Below, in pieces: positions 25,060 through 36,549 of a stretch of 64,000 nucleotides of DNA. The translations under genes and the position numbers were made by a program. Origin of the DNA: Megaleporinus macrocephalus (taxonomy: Eukaryota > Chordata > Actinopteri > Characiformes > Anostomidae); the NCBI GenBank assembly GCA_021613375.1, contig CM038725.1, positions 15,995,175 to 16,059,174 on the forward strand, in the 5' to 3' direction. Numbering within the stretch: position 1 is the first letter of the stretch; every line of letters begins with the position of its first letter. Under the pieces are notes generated by a model. That model worked only from the letters and a program-made list of their open reading frames with translations. It did no database searches and was not told where the DNA came from.

Positions 25060-26020
25060 TCCTAAAACTCTTAATCTTCAATTTTATAAATTATGCAAAT
25101 CATTCCAATTAGGATATCAGACTAGAATATTCAAGAGAGGACCTTAAAAACAAACGAATAAATAACCAAGGCAATAAAATGTGCATCCAAAACTGGTGAT
25201 CAGTATCGTATCAGTGGTTAGCTGTGCCAAAATCTTCATTCTCACTACAGTTAATCACGTCCTCAATTACAGACAAGCGAACAGAGTCTGTTTACGCCGC
25301 CGCGTCCCTGCAAAAACAGCGATGGCACAAAAAAATAAAAAAGGCGGGAGTGTCTCATTGTGGGCACATGGGTGAAGGGCTTTTTGTGCCATTGTCCGAC
25401 ATGTCAGGCGAAATGAGAGAGGGCTGTTAAGAGGTGCAAAGATGTGGCAGCACACCTGCTGGGCCGGCCCAAGCACGGCCTGCTATCCAGCGCCATTTAA
25501 TGCATGCTGCTCGCCAGGCCCCCTTTGTTGGCAGCGAGCTGTTGGTGGCTACATGTTTGAAGTGTCACAAGTGTCAGTCTTTATTAGATGCAGCACGACG
25601 CCGGCGAATGAGCGCCGGCAGAAATAAAGGATAATAATAATGGCCCCGCTCGGGCCGTGGAAGAAAAGTAATGTGCCGCAAATTAAGAAAACTTGGCAAG
25701 CCTACCTGGGTTGTGCCATCCGAGTGATTCCAGCGTCTGGGTTTTGTCACGCTCGCTAATGTCCCGACTTCCAGGCTCAATTGTGGTGGCATTTGTCAGT
25801 GATCATCGCTGATGGACTAATATAATTCCCGCCGTTGATTAAAATGTCTTGTAATTTAACAAGGACGGAGGATGGATTTATCTTGCGCAAACTAAAGGAG
25901 GCAGAATATTACAGTGTCTTATCTAGCAGCAGCCAGGCCAGCTATTCATCACTCATCAGGAGCCTCACTTTCTCCCACAGCGGCTTAGAATCTGTGCAAT
26001 TTTAAACGGAATTGAGTCAT
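25060..26020. promoter_or_regulatory. strong candidate conserved noncoding block
   Basis: This is among the most CpG-bearing, complex stretches in the window, especially 25430-25980. It contains the GC hairpin at 25600-25619, tgatcatcgctgatggacta near 25800-25819 and ttgattaaaatgtcttgtaa near 25835-25854. Overlapping frames on both strands (25267-25476 minus, 25434-25634 plus, 25574-25792 minus) have no domains, and mutual openness fits GC-rich noncoding DNA. A developmental enhancer or an unrecognised CpG-rich promoter are the two readings; I favour the first. Confidence 0.45.
25600..25619. other. GC-rich hairpin in regulatory-like DNA
   Basis: gccggcg (25600-25606) and cgccggc (25613-25619) form a perfect 7 bp, all-G/C stem around the loop aatgag. 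Seen directly. Its function is unknown. Confidence 0.75.
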
Positions 26021-26417
26021 CAGTATAGACGATATTAAAGTCTGCCTTAAATTTGCCTATATTTATACCTTTTAATCACAACCCACAATGGAGGACTTGT
26101 ACTTTTCATAGTTTCCAAATTACTGAAAAAAGTGACAGTAACTGGGACAAAAATGGAAATTTCTCCACCATCAATAACTAGCTATCATAGGTAGGTTACC
26201 TGTAAAAGTAATAACACACATATTCACACTGTGACCAACAATGGCCGTATTCAATGGCTGCAACCTTGCATTAGCTGCAGAATACAATGTACCTATTATA
26301 AATTCCACAGCTGCTGTTACTGTTGGTTAGATAAGCTTTATAGCAACTATATGAATTTACATCGGAGTAATCAGGTGTCACAGGTGTCCCCGTCTGTTTA
26401 TATGAGTTAGAAATTAT
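26021..26417. other. intergenic DNA, nothing recognised
   Basis: AT-rich spacer between the CpG-bearing block and the second Tc1 fragment. Confidence 0.5.
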
Positions 26418-26618
26418 GTGTGGCTATTAAGAATAATGCAAATAGAATCCTTAATAGACAAAAAAAAGAAAACAAAAACATTTTCTCAGAACAATGGACT
26501 GACCATCCATTCAGATCCAGACCTTAACATCACTGAATGTGTTTTGGACTTTTTGAGAAGCAGCATCCAAGACTCTGCCCAAGACTTAACTTTGGAAGAG
26601 AGGAAAAATATCCATTAA
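26418..26618 (+). pseudogene. Tc1-family transposase fragment (catalytic end)
   Basis: Translation from about 26488 gives NNGLTIHSDPDLNITECVLD, which matches the C-terminal catalytic segment of Tc1 transposases, where a PDLN-x-x-E string carries the last acidic residue of the DDE/D triad. The remaining residues resemble the start of the tail region. Only about 40 residues are recognisable, and the A-rich DNA before 26488 is not transposase-like. It lies 2.3 kb downstream of, and in the same orientation as, the N-terminal fragment at 23899-24180. The complex DNA between them argues against one split element. Confidence 0.6.
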
Positions 26619-26639
26619 GATATATTTTTTTAAAAATTA

Positions 26640-26999
26640 AGGAATTAAAGCCACAGACATATTAATTACTGACTTTGATTTTATAATTAGATTTTATACA
26701 ATCAACATCAAAGTCCTGAACAAAACAAATGTCAGTTCAAACTAATAATCCTGTGTAAATTTCTGCATTATGAGCCACAACTTCTTATTGGAATGCATTT
26801 GTGGACAAACGGGATGTTACTGCATAAAGACAGTTTTAAGACTAAATGAATAATGAGTTTGCAGCTAAGCTGAAGACATATAAGTAAAGACACCAAGAAG
26901 CTTAAAGTGAAATGTGGAATAACGCAACTCTTCGATTAGCACCTTCTAAATAATGGCATCCAGTCCTGAATGGTACAGGAGGAAATCTGGCCTTAGGCT
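26640..26999. other. AT-rich spacer
   Basis: No feature recognised. Confidence 0.5.
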
Positions 27000-27730
27000 G
27001 GACATGCTGCCCAGTCTGCAGCCCACAGTGGACTCATAGGGAGTTGGTATTGATTGACATTTGTTGGCAGTGTTCACAGACAAAGGATGAGCGCTGACAG
27101 AAAATGCCCATAATTGCTCTTACTGCCACCTCATTCGGAGGAGGCAATTTTAGGGTGGGGGAAGCCCACCATGACCTTTTGCTTATTTAATTCTCCAGTA
27201 ATAAGTCCACAAGGAGATGATCACTGAGGCGCATAATGACACACTTATCAATACATGGATCCATGCGGAATGGCCAGTGAATAGAGCTTTGGAACATGGC
27301 GGAAACGCATGCAACGTTTACTCTGTGCTCAGTGGCGGACGCTGATGGAGTTTGGGTGAGTTTGGGCTGCTCAACAGAGCTCCATATGGCGTTCCTGGTC
27401 CGTGTCATTGCCTTGTTACAGTTCTGACTACCAGCCAGAAAAAGAGGGGGAGAGAGAGAGAGAGAGAGACACTGAAGACAGTGCTACAAAGCTGAACGGG
27501 CCAGGGTCAACAGTGCCATAATTACTTTCAAATGTCAGCCTACAATAAAATACAACAGTTCATCTGGCAGAGAGCAAATTAGCTTTGACCATGGCGTAAT
27601 TACCCTTTCTAGGAGAACCATTAGGAGAGATCAAATCTGCCCATCCAGGGTTTGAGGAAAGGCCATCAGAGTACACTCCACCTGACAAGGATGCACATTT
27701 GCCATTTTGCGAGGTAATTCATTGCCCTTG
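27000..27730. promoter_or_regulatory. candidate conserved noncoding blocks
   Basis: Two complex stretches (about 27000-27420 and 27490-27720) flank a (GA)n tract at 27450-27469. Examples of motif-dense sequence are tgcccataattgctcttact (near 27105-27124) and ggcgtaattaccctttctag (near 27593-27612). No domain is found in the minus-strand frame 27187-27408. Regulatory role is inferred. Confidence 0.38.
27450..27469 (+). repeat. (GA)n microsatellite
   Basis: About ten GA units within the purine tract ggggagagag. Confidence 0.9.
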
Positions 27731-28479
27731 TAATAGAAATTTTTATATTTGACTCTGGAATTGAACAGTGTAATAACCTGCCAGTTTTATCTTAAGCATT
27801 TAAAAGACAGTGGGGTGATTCCTACATTTGCGATTCATATTTTCAGCTTTGCAATGTGGGTTTCTTATCACCGGCTCGCTTTGCTACGTTCACACAAAGT
27901 TGTTGGTAACTTTGCACCTTTAAAGTGGAGAGGAGCATGCTCTTAGCCAGACAATTCAAGTTTTATGCTAACGGCTGTGTTCTAGAAAATACCACTAGCA
28001 CATTATATGTGCCCCTACACACACAATAGCAAGGATGTTACAGACTATGAAATATGAAAACAAACATTCTTCCATATACTAACATGGAAGAACTGCATGC
28101 AGGTTCCTTTCCATAGATGCAAATGAGATGTGCAAGTTTTCTAGGTTTAAAAACTGTCCACGCATGTTTTTCCTAGAACCATTAATCCATCCTATGAAGC
28201 ATTTAGGAAGTTTTGTTTTTAAGACCGTATGGCAAGTGTTTTGACCCATATAATATTATTTAACCTGCCCAATACTCAAATATTACTTTCTGAAATCATG
28301 ATGACACATCAAATCCTGATAACCGTAGATCACTAATTGCTGGCCAGGCATGAAATTCTCACCCAGATAAAAATCAAACATTAGATAGCCATTAGACACT
28401 TAAAAATCGACTTCTGCAACTCAAAGATAGTCTTAATGGTACCAAAGATATACCATTATCCTGCCTTCTTTAAAGAGGC
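27731..28479. other. intergenic DNA, nothing recognised
   Basis: No repeat or domain-bearing frame was recognised. Confidence 0.5.
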
Positions 28480-28760
28480 AGATAGAGCACAATGTCCAAG
28501 CTCGACTTCTTTATTTATTTCTAGAGAGCTGCATTAAGGCAGATTTCTTTATAAGAGGTAATTACATTCCTAGCACACTTTCTCTTGCTCCAACTCACAA
28601 AGCAGCCGGGAATGAATAAGGTGTGGAAAACCTGTATTCTTTTGTTCTCATCATCCTCAAAACTAATTAGAAATACAGCAATCTCCAATTAGCTAATGTG
28701 CTTCTGTTGACCTCGTAGACAATAGCTGCTGGTTAAGTGTCAAGATGATTAACATTTCAA
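28480..28760. promoter_or_regulatory. candidate conserved noncoding block
   Basis: Low-GC but complex sequence rich in TAATTA-type cores (gaggtaattacattcctag near 28555-28573, aactaattagaaatacagc near 28661-28679, tccaattagctaatgtgctt near 28683-28702). Four homeodomain-type cores within about 150 bp suggest an enhancer. Not verified by alignment. Confidence 0.4.
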
Positions 28761-29984
28761 AACCTGTCTGCGGACGTGACTTCGTCTCACACCTTCTGTG
28801 TTTGATAAGAGATAGACAGCATTTAGCACCAGGGAGTGGGAACCAGAACAAACCCCACATGCCCCCAACAAGGTCAGGTACAGGCCACGAGCACAGGTCT
28901 AGGTCAGTGTTGCTGCACTGCAACTGAAGTGTATATTCTGAAAACCCAAGGCTTCTGATTGGTTCTTGGTGTAGGATGTACACTTGATATCAGAGACACA
29001 AAGGTGGTTAATGTAGGGTGCTCTTGCACATCTTGATCACTATGCTCTCTCTTATTGGGAACAAACTTTATGCAAATTGGCTTAGCCACTGATAATCAGT
29101 TGAAATGTGGAGCAGCAACCATGGTGCGAAATACAGGGGGGTCCTGGGAGATCCGGGATCCCATAATTAACCTAAATTACTTTTCAATATCTCAAAATTC
29201 TAGGGGTGCCTGTAATTTATGACAGAATGCGGGTTACATTAGTTTATTTTAATGTTGGTTTATTTTACTAAAAATAAAAAATTGGAAAGCTTCTGTCTTT
29301 GATATTCTTAAATAGTCACTGGTCTGTCTTACTGTGGCACTACAGCAAATTGGTTCAACCAGCAACTATAACTATGCCTGGGATACACCTGGAAAAGCTG
29401 GAAACACTTGGAATTTGGGGGACAAAATCAATTGTTACGCATCTCTCAAACTCTTGACAGAAGAAGAGATGTGCAAGATCTTAGTGAATGTGTGGAAGAC
29501 CACCTTACCAAACTAATAACTAGCATTTCCAAAAGAAGAATTGGAAAATCCAAAATTTGCTGCCATTGGAGCATCAGCGCTGCTAGCCAGCCAACAATGA
29601 AGTAGCCAGCCAACACATTTTGTCAGCAAAATAACCTGGTAACACATTCAAGCATCATGGTAAAACTAGACACAACTACTTTTATTTTTAAGTACATGGC
29701 TCATAAACAGCTTTCTAGACCCTGTCACTGTGGTTTCACAGGTCAGTCAACATCTAGAGAGGGAAGCGATTGTGAGCAGTGCATGACTACTGCAGGTTTT
29801 AAAACTATATGAATAAAACCTAAAAAGAAAAATACAGAACTGCTTTGCAGTAAGCACACACTGTCTTTACAGTTAGCCATGCACTGAGACTAAGTCAGTT
29901 GACCAATCAGTGGCTGTGTGTCTGATTTGATGATGAAACACTGATACACTTCCAGGGAAAATTGAATCTTTAGCATTTTAGCAG
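28761..29984. other. intergenic DNA, nothing firmly recognised
   Basis: Overlapping frames on the plus strand at 29334-29516 and 29408-29605 read acceptably in short patches (for example LTKLITSISKRRIGKSKI) but match no family I know. They may be a decayed transposon or pseudogene. Confidence 0.4.
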
Positions 29985-30130
29985 ATTGAAGAGGCTTTAT
30001 TGTCATTTAAGTACACATACAGTAAACTAGGTTCCTCTACGACCATAGTGCAGCAAAAGAGTTCTATAATTACAAAATGGGTCAGAAAGTATACGGTACC
30101 GAGAATGTGCAGAGTTGTGCAAAGAGAGAC
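29985..30130 (+). repeat. dispersed repeat with 'ttattgtcatt' signature
   Basis: The stretch gaggctttattgtcatttaa (29991-30010), with gtaaactaggttcctctacg (near 30022-30041) and accatagtgcagcaaaa, resembles a very common teleost repeat that contains 'tttattgtcatt...aacgaaattaggttt...cacagtgcagca'. It is diverged, without defined ends. Confidence 0.5.
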
Positions 30131-30237
30131 ATAACATACTATGACATATTAGCAGAAAGCCTGGCATATGAACATAGTAGTCACTAAGGTAGCCAGTAGC
30201 ATTCATTAGAGATTTATATTTTTATTTATTTATTATA

Positions 30238-30256
30238 ATATATATATATATATATT
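30238..30256 (+). repeat. short (TA)n
   Basis: Nine or ten TA units, set in AT-rich DNA with ttta repeats upstream. Confidence 0.85.
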
Positions 30257-30399
30257 TTATGTAGCATGTCCTTAGATATGACACATGCATATGACAAACA
30301 TCTCCTTTATTTTTAAGAGTGTAGTCTTAAAAATCTATTTTATAATTTTTTATTACATACTCAAAACTAATCGTTATTTATATGTTGATGTTAATCAAT

Positions 30400-31000
30400 G
30401 CAGTGTGGAGAGATTTAGTGGTTCTTGGAATGACTGACACGTCAGACTCAGCGTTCTTATTACTCCAGCATTCTAGCACATTCAGCCGGTATTAATTAGG
30501 TGTGTATATATTGATATTGGCCTCATTGAGCCACTTACTCATGCGCCGCTGTCGTTCCAGACAGAGGAAAATATGTTTGAGCAATGCTAAGTAATGCTAA
30601 GCAGTCCAAAAATATGCCTGCTCAATGATATATCACCCATTCCAATCCTCGCAAGATATGCAAATGTGCCTCTTTGCCGGTGTATATGGGATTAGGGCCT
30701 TATATGGGCACGACAAAAAGATTACGACGTGACCTGCTTTTCCGACAATAACTAAGAGCAAAGCATGAAGCCTCAGCAATGGTGGTGAAAGCCATTACGA
30801 TCAATTTAAGTAAGCCCCTGTGTGTTCAACAACGCATAGGTGCTGCTTATTTCGTGGCTGATTATTACTGTAAATTAGCGAAGCCTTTTGTTCACTGGTT
30901 CATGGTGCTCTGATGAGCAAGCGAGCACTGCGTGATGAAGAGCGCGACGCTTAGTCTGCCAGCCAGGTTCTTCTAGTGTGGGGGATTATACACATTTTAA
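30400..31000. promoter_or_regulatory. candidate conserved noncoding block
   Basis: Complex sequence with an octamer-like atgcaaat at 30658-30665, ggtgtatatgggattagggc near 30679-30698, and CpG-bearing aagagcgcgacgcttag near 30939-30955. There is no repeat signature and no open frame of note. Regulatory role is inferred. Confidence 0.4.
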
Positions 31001-31142
31001 TAGGTTAGCTTGCTCTCTCAGGATCAAGAAGAATTATCTTAAGCATATACAACGTTGGAAAAGAACATGATTGGTCCAGAGCCAAGGTGTAACAAGCAAC
31101 AGAGGGCCAGTGCTTACTGGACCACACAATACACACTCACTG

Positions 31143-31600
31143 AACTCTCTATTAGGAACACCTCCTTTTACCTACACTCATTTTCATTTACATGTGCACT
31201 TTGTAGTTCTACAGTTACACACTGTAGTCCACCTGTGTCTGCATACTTTGTTATGCCACCTTTTACCCAGTTTTTTACCCAGGACCCCAACGGGACCACC
31301 ACAGAGAAGGTATTATTTGGGTGGTGGATCATTCTCCTTACTGCAATGACACCGACATTTTGGTGGTATTAGTGTGTGTTGCTGGTGCAAGTGGATCAGA
31401 CACAGCAGTGGTGCACCTCAGTGTCAAAGCTAAACTGAAAATAGTCCACCAACCAAAACTATCCAGTCAGCAGTGTCCTGGGTGAAACAGGGCTAAGTAT
31501 GTTGAGAAACAGATAAACTACAATCTGTAATTGTTAATCTATAAAGTGCACCTATATGGTACTTGGAGTTGATACAATGGACAGTGATTGTAGGAACAAA
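31143..31600 (+). repeat. otophysan-type dispersed repeat
   Basis: The segment from aactctctattaggaacacc (31143-31162) through ggtattatttgggtggtgga (near 31309-31328), gtggatcagacacagcag (near 31390-31407) and aatagtccaccaaccaaaac (near 31440-31459) follows the order of a high-copy repeat that I associate with characin and catfish genomes. It is diverged and partly deleted. I cannot assign a database family name. The two frames reading through it (31055-31372, 31071-31349) are therefore repeat-derived, not genes. Confidence 0.7.
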
Positions 31601-32167
31601 GGAGTGTTCCTGCTCAGAGTGACCAGGTTTGACTCAGAAGTTGTTGTTCAGACCTGCCCAGTGCGATGCCTATGAAAAAGATGTGAAACAATTGCGTTAA
31701 AATAACTGCAAGATATTGCACAACATTAAGATAACAGTCCCTCTCATCTTCTCACCACCATCATGGATTTAGCATGATTGTCGTGAATGATCATCTAAAT
31801 ACTACAACTCTTCACCAATCAGTATCTTCACTTCAGCTAGAAGGTGGGACTTTTTTCAAACAGTAGGCTTGTGTCCAGTAAAAGGAGCGTCATCTCATTA
31901 GTCTGTTAAATATAGTTTAAAGTATGTTTGGTCTGTTTTATCATGAGAACAAATACAGCGGCCTGGAGCTTGTGAGAACACTCCATCCGTGTTGTATTAA
32001 TTATAATATAATAAGATTTTATAATGTTTTAGGCTATTTATTATTTAATGTTATATTTTGCAGTATATATGTTATAAAAGGTAATATTATGTATATATAA
32101 TGAAAAATGTGGTATAGTGTTATATAGTGTTATAGTGAATGTACAGTAGTATTATTTATTTGTATTT
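31601..32167. other. AT-rich spacer
   Basis: AT-rich, with ttatatagtgttatagtg-type imperfect repeats near 32110-32135. Nothing else was recognised. Confidence 0.5.
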
Positions 32168-32285
32168 TAAAATCTTGCCGCTGTCTTGACTTGCACTCGA
32201 CTACTAAAAGTCTTAGTCTTGACTCAACCTTAATGTGTCCCAGTCTCGCTCTTGACTTGAATTAAACAGTCTTGACTACAGCGCT
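32168..32285 (+). repeat. TCTTGACT-rich dispersed repeat
   Basis: The octamer-like unit (c)ttgact recurs about five times (gctgtcttgacttgcactcg near 32180, agtcttagtcttgactc near 32209-32225, ctcttgacttg near 32250, agtcttgacta near 32268). This wording is typical of a widespread fish repeat of 'tcttgactcggtcttgact' type. It is either a fragment of that family or a local degenerate tandem repeat. Confidence 0.5.
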
Positions 32286-32899
32286 ATAAAAAATATACTA
32301 AAAACATACTGGGGAACATTTAATGTGAGGTGGCTAAAGACAAAAACAAACAAACAAAACTATTTATTAAGCATTTCTTAGTACTGCTTGTCATTAAGCA
32401 GTACTAATCTGTAGACCAAACAATCCAGGGGCCAAGGAGAACCCATGCTCAGCGCTACTGAAGCAACAGGGATAGCATAAACAACCACACAACTCCAGTG
32501 CATAGTTACAAAACCACACAAACCAAACCCACCATCAAGCACAATTTCACACAAACAACCCATAAACACATCCCAACTACATCAGCAACAACTTATTGAT
32601 GGCTTACATCTCTTCTGCCACAGCGTCTCCTTAGAGCCCCCATGTGTGGCCATTCTGCATGTCAACGGTTATGCAAATCAGTAGCAGGATGACTTTTAGG
32701 TATTTTTATTTATTTACTTTCTGTGTATAAGGTTCTTGAAAGCAGATACTCCACATTCAAAGAATAAGCCATAATAAAAACATTGTTGTATTATCCAAAT
32801 TCAAACATGCTCACTCAAACACACAATGACTGCACTTTCTCACCAAGACAACATGAGTTTAGAACCTTAAAGCTAACTTTCAAGCACCACCAAGTGGTC
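32286..32899. other. intergenic DNA, nothing recognised
   Basis: AT-rich with short CAAA repeats near 32343-32358. The minus-strand frame 32378-32569 has no domain. Confidence 0.5.
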
Positions 32900-34450
32900 A
32901 AAAACAACAATTATTAACACCAACACGTGAATGCCCTGATTAATTAGAACACTCGGATGTGATTGGTGAGGATGCTAACGTCACGCAACAACACGTGCTG
33001 TCATCAGATAGAGACACATTGACATCTACACAGCCTCCTGCAGTATTAGTAGTCCCAAACTTGGTTAATACCTAAGAAATTATATATTGTGCTCTACTTC
33101 TGCAATGTGACAGATGCCAGTATGCCCACTCTCGCCCTCCTTTTTGGACCACTGGAGCCTTATCGAATTACCGCTGGCTTGACTTTGTCAGCTAAGGCTC
33201 CTGATTTGGCAGCAGCCACCATGATTAGTCATATTGAATTATGAGCTCTGACCATGGCCCCTCCAAAACACACCACACACACACACACAGACAAATGCAC
33301 ACACTGCCTCCTGAACAGTCCTCAAACTCTCTTTTCTGCATTTATGTCGAGTGACATGAAGATGCGGATGTGGGTAAACAGGATTATGGCCGTGGTTGCG
33401 CTGTCACACGCACGGGGGATTGTAATTCGCACGTCTTTCTGACAGGCTTGGCGGCTCTGGGAGTCACCTAACATTTCACATTGACACGAAAACACGGGCC
33501 CAGGTGCAAATGAGGTCATCGGCTGCATATGCAGATGAGCGCAGGGATATATTCCTAATGCGTGCGTTTGTTTGTTTGTTTATTCATGCGATGATAATGC
33601 ATTGCCGTGGAAAGAGGGCCGCGGACAGCACTTCAGCAGCGGTCAGTCACCTCACGGCAAAGTCTCAGAGTGCGCGTGGCACCTCTCAAGCCGGCGAACG
33701 ATTACAATCCTCTTCATTAATTTTATCTCGGACATAAACTTTTAATATGCCTGCAATCGGCGGATGGGACTTCCAGGGCAGTTTAAATGACTGCAACCTA
33801 TAATTACTGTTCCAGCACTTGATTAGAATAATCTGATTGCAATTATTCAGTGATTTTGAACACAGGCCCCAAGCTACATAACAATAATTCAAGTGCAGCG
33901 ATAGGGAACGTGTTCCTGGTTGGCTGTTAAAACAATGTTCTAATCCGGGCAGTGGCGGAAGAACTGAAACAAGGAGAGGGGAAGGAAAAAAAAAAAGTGG
34001 GTCTATGGCATAGCTGTGCTGCATTTAAGCAGTGGAGTAGAATAACACGCACCATGGTGTGAATTTAATTAATGTGCCAATTCTGTGGAAGCCATCACGC
34101 ATCCAGGAGCCCAACCTCTTCACTGGTAAACAGAGAGACGCACAGCCAAGTAGGCACGGTCATTGCGCAGCTAATAACAGCAGCAACTTTCGCCACTCTT
34201 AGTTAATGGGCTGCAAAAATCCAAATAATCACTGAAGCTTAAAAGGCCAAAAGCCAAAGATAAAGCTTTATTATGGACATAATCAGGGAAAGCAGCCGAA
34301 AACAAGCAGTTAATTAAACTCAGACTTACAAGCAGTCACACCCAAGTCACCTGTTTCAGCTACTTGATTAACAAATTATAGAAACAAATGAAGAATTTCA
34401 GCAGTACATTATACGTTGATTACCACAAATGAATTCGAAACATAACGTTA
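32900..34450. promoter_or_regulatory. cluster of candidate conserved noncoding blocks
   Basis: Three complex stretches (about 32925-33010, 33120-33560 and 33600-34340) are separated by CA repeats and short A runs. Visible sites include a CRE-like aacgtcacg near 32979-32987, an E-box CACGTG near 32993-32998, the low-GC string gattagaataatctgattgc (near 33820-33839) and gaatttaattaatgtgccaa (near 34061-34080). Domain-free frames occur on both strands. This is one of the better candidates for a regulatory cluster, on composition alone. Confidence 0.42.
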
Positions 34451-35074
34451 ATTAGCTTTGGTTAAGACACTTAGAAGTCACTTTCAAGTAATATAAGAAA
34501 ACATATACAACTGGTTTAGACTTATTGTTGTTCAAATGAGTTGGAGAGTTGTTTTGAAAAGCACTCAAGCTTTTTCTAACAGACTGACCTACCAAGGCTG
34601 ATTAAAGCAGTAGTTTAGCCTATTTGGGCTATTATACTGAACTGTAAGCGAAAAATGTTTTAACGCACAGTATTGCTTGAACATGCAGATAATGGAATGG
34701 CAGTTATCAGTAATATTTTCCAAACGGCAATTTACTATTCCAAATAATGAATCAGTGATGTTACCAACCAGGATGTTTTTTCTGATATGTGGTGAGAAGT
34801 TACAGTGGAAATATTTTTTATAGGACAAATAATACGCAAAAACAGTCAGTGTAGTAGTCATGCGACATAAGTGTCAATGAGCTGTTGGGAGCCAAATTTC
34901 TTGATTTACGTATATTTTTATTTAATCGCTTACAAAATAAAGACAATAGAAATGTAGATACAAACTCATTCTGCTAAATTCTTAACATTTAAATTTATTA
35001 ACATTAACAACACCATTAATAAACAAATTTAAACCTAGTCATAACTATTTGATATGAGTACAACAAGAGTAGAC
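34451..35074. other. AT-rich spacer
   Basis: AT-rich DNA with a domain-free minus-strand frame (34589-34861). No element was recognised before the Tc1 terminus. Confidence 0.5.
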
Positions 35075-35990
35075 AAAGTAAGCATGTGGACACGCCCCAC
35101 CCAATTACTGAGTTCATGTGTTTCGGCCACACCCATTACTAACAGATTTATAAAATCAAGCACATAATTGTGCAATCCCCACAGACAAATATGAACAGTC
35201 TACTTGTTCAATGCTACAATGCAGATAAAAGGGTGCTATGATTGCCTGTCTAAGTGATGCTACATTACAGTCACATGGCTGCCTGGGCTGACCGCTTGAG
35301 CAACGTTGACGCTTTGCAGCAACATCAGCACAGGAACTACGCATCAAGAGTTTCATGAAATGGGTTTTCATAGCTGAGCAGTTGCACCAAAGTCTAAGAT
35401 CATACTATGCAGTAGTGTCAAGCAAGCCATCACTGGATGTTGGAGCAGTGAAATCATGTTCTCACACTTCACTTTCTAGCAACCTGATGGCTGGACCCAG
35501 ATTTGGAGGATGTCTGGTGGATAATAATGCGTAATGCCAGTAATGTTTGGTGGAAATGGTTTGGGGCTGTTGTCCAGGGTTTGGGCCTGTTCGGTTCAGT
35601 GAAAGGTGATGCTAATGCTACAGCATACATAGACATTTTAGACAATTAGATTCTTCCAACTTTGTGACTTTTTAAGAAAGGCCCATTCCTGTTTGTGCAT
35701 GAATACACACCCAGTGGACAAAGCAAAGTCCATAGAGACATGGTTTGCAACCCTACTGAACACCTTTGGGAAGAGCTGGAACATCATTTGCGGGACAGCC
35801 TTTGTGGCCCTATATAAGTTACTGACCTTAGAAAACTGAGCGGGCACAAATGATGGGCACTATAAAAATTGCCTTTTCAGAAGACTAGAGACTGTTATAG
35901 CTACACGTAATACCCATACTTTCAAAATGGGATGTCCAACAACCCCATATAGATGTGATGGTCAAGTGTCCACATGCTTTTGGCCATATA
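35075..35990 (+). mobile_element. recognisable end-to-end but decayed Tc1/mariner element
   Basis: The ends are inverted: agcatgtggacac at 35081-35093 and gtgtccacatgct at 35967-35979 are exact reverse complements, and the right end continues into tttggccatata as in a known fish Tc1 family. Internal landmarks in order are the leader (tttcggccacacccattact near 35121), gagtttcatgaaatgggttt (35347-35366), gtttggtggaaatggtttgg (near 35547-35566), and a catalytic segment reading roughly EHLWEELEHH from about 35758. The gene is broken by many stops and frameshifts. A block before EHLW that normally carries the PDLNP string is missing, and the DC motif reads HEY. It is shorter than an intact element of about 1.2-1.6 kb. 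It is inactive. Confidence 0.82.
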
Positions 35991-36316
35991 GGCCATATAA
36001 TGTGGGCTCACTATCTGGAAGACAATGTGTTTTAATGTAAGCGTTATAACTGCTTGTGAAGGTTTTCATGGTAGTTATAGTAAAGTGGTATCGTTCTTTT
36101 ATTGCACCGTAGCTCTAATTTAATAATGTCTGTATACTGTCTTGATGATAGCTGTTGTCATGCCAAGCAAGTATTAAGCCCCTCAGGGACGAACTTCATT
36201 TAATTAAATTTGGTGGATCTCTGGACCAATCAAAACCATGTCTGACTGATTGTGACATACACCAGTTGTAAAGTATGTGCTTTAGAACTGAAGAGCAATT
36301 ACATTCATTACAATAG
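35991..36316. other. spacer preceding a weak exon candidate
   Basis: Ordinary AT-rich DNA. A plus-strand frame in phase with the candidate at 36317 is readable from about 36154 (PLRDELHLIKFGGSLDQS) but is broken by two stops (a TAA near 36270 and the TAG at 36314). Confidence 0.4.
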
Positions 36317-36538
36317 CTAGAAGAAAAGCTAAACAAAGACATTGGCCTAGAGCTACAAGCTAGCTCATCTAAGCATGATGAAACAGCAGAAACCAAACAT
36401 TTTGTGTTCGCGTCTGTAAATATTTCACTCAAGAGGCTAATTAACAAGGGCATAAATGATCTTGACTTAAGAGTCATTTCCACAGGCAACGTTACAACTG
36501 GATTAACTCTCTCTCTCCTAGCCAGGTATGCAAAATAA
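36317..36538 (+). pseudogene. protein-like open segment ending near a splice-donor match; identity unknown
   Basis: Starting just after an in-frame TAG that is also a possible acceptor (ttcattacaatag), 73 codons are open to a TAA at 36536. The composition is protein-like: LEEKLNKDIGLELQAS, then KHFVFASVNISLKRLINKGI and NVTTGLTLSLLARYAK. A donor-like AG|GTATGC lies at 36524-36529. The opposite strand is also open for 116 codons over 36196-36546, which weakens the case. It could be a decayed exon, a transposon-derived piece or chance. I recognise no family. Confidence 0.2.
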
Positions 36539-36549
36539 GGCCGCATGGT

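Noticed and set aside
23899..26618. N- and C-terminal Tc1 fragments as one split element
   Set aside because: They are 2.3 kb apart with complex, CpG-bearing, non-transposon DNA between them and no flanking inverted repeats. Two independent relics are simpler.
29334..29605. Two overlapping plus-strand frames with patches such as SISKRRIGKSK
   Set aside because: They are in different registers, short, without a recognised domain or splice context. They are not strong enough to list as a coding remnant.
31055..31372. 105-codon plus-strand frame
   Set aside because: It lies almost wholly inside a dispersed repeat that I recognise, so it is not evidence for a gene.
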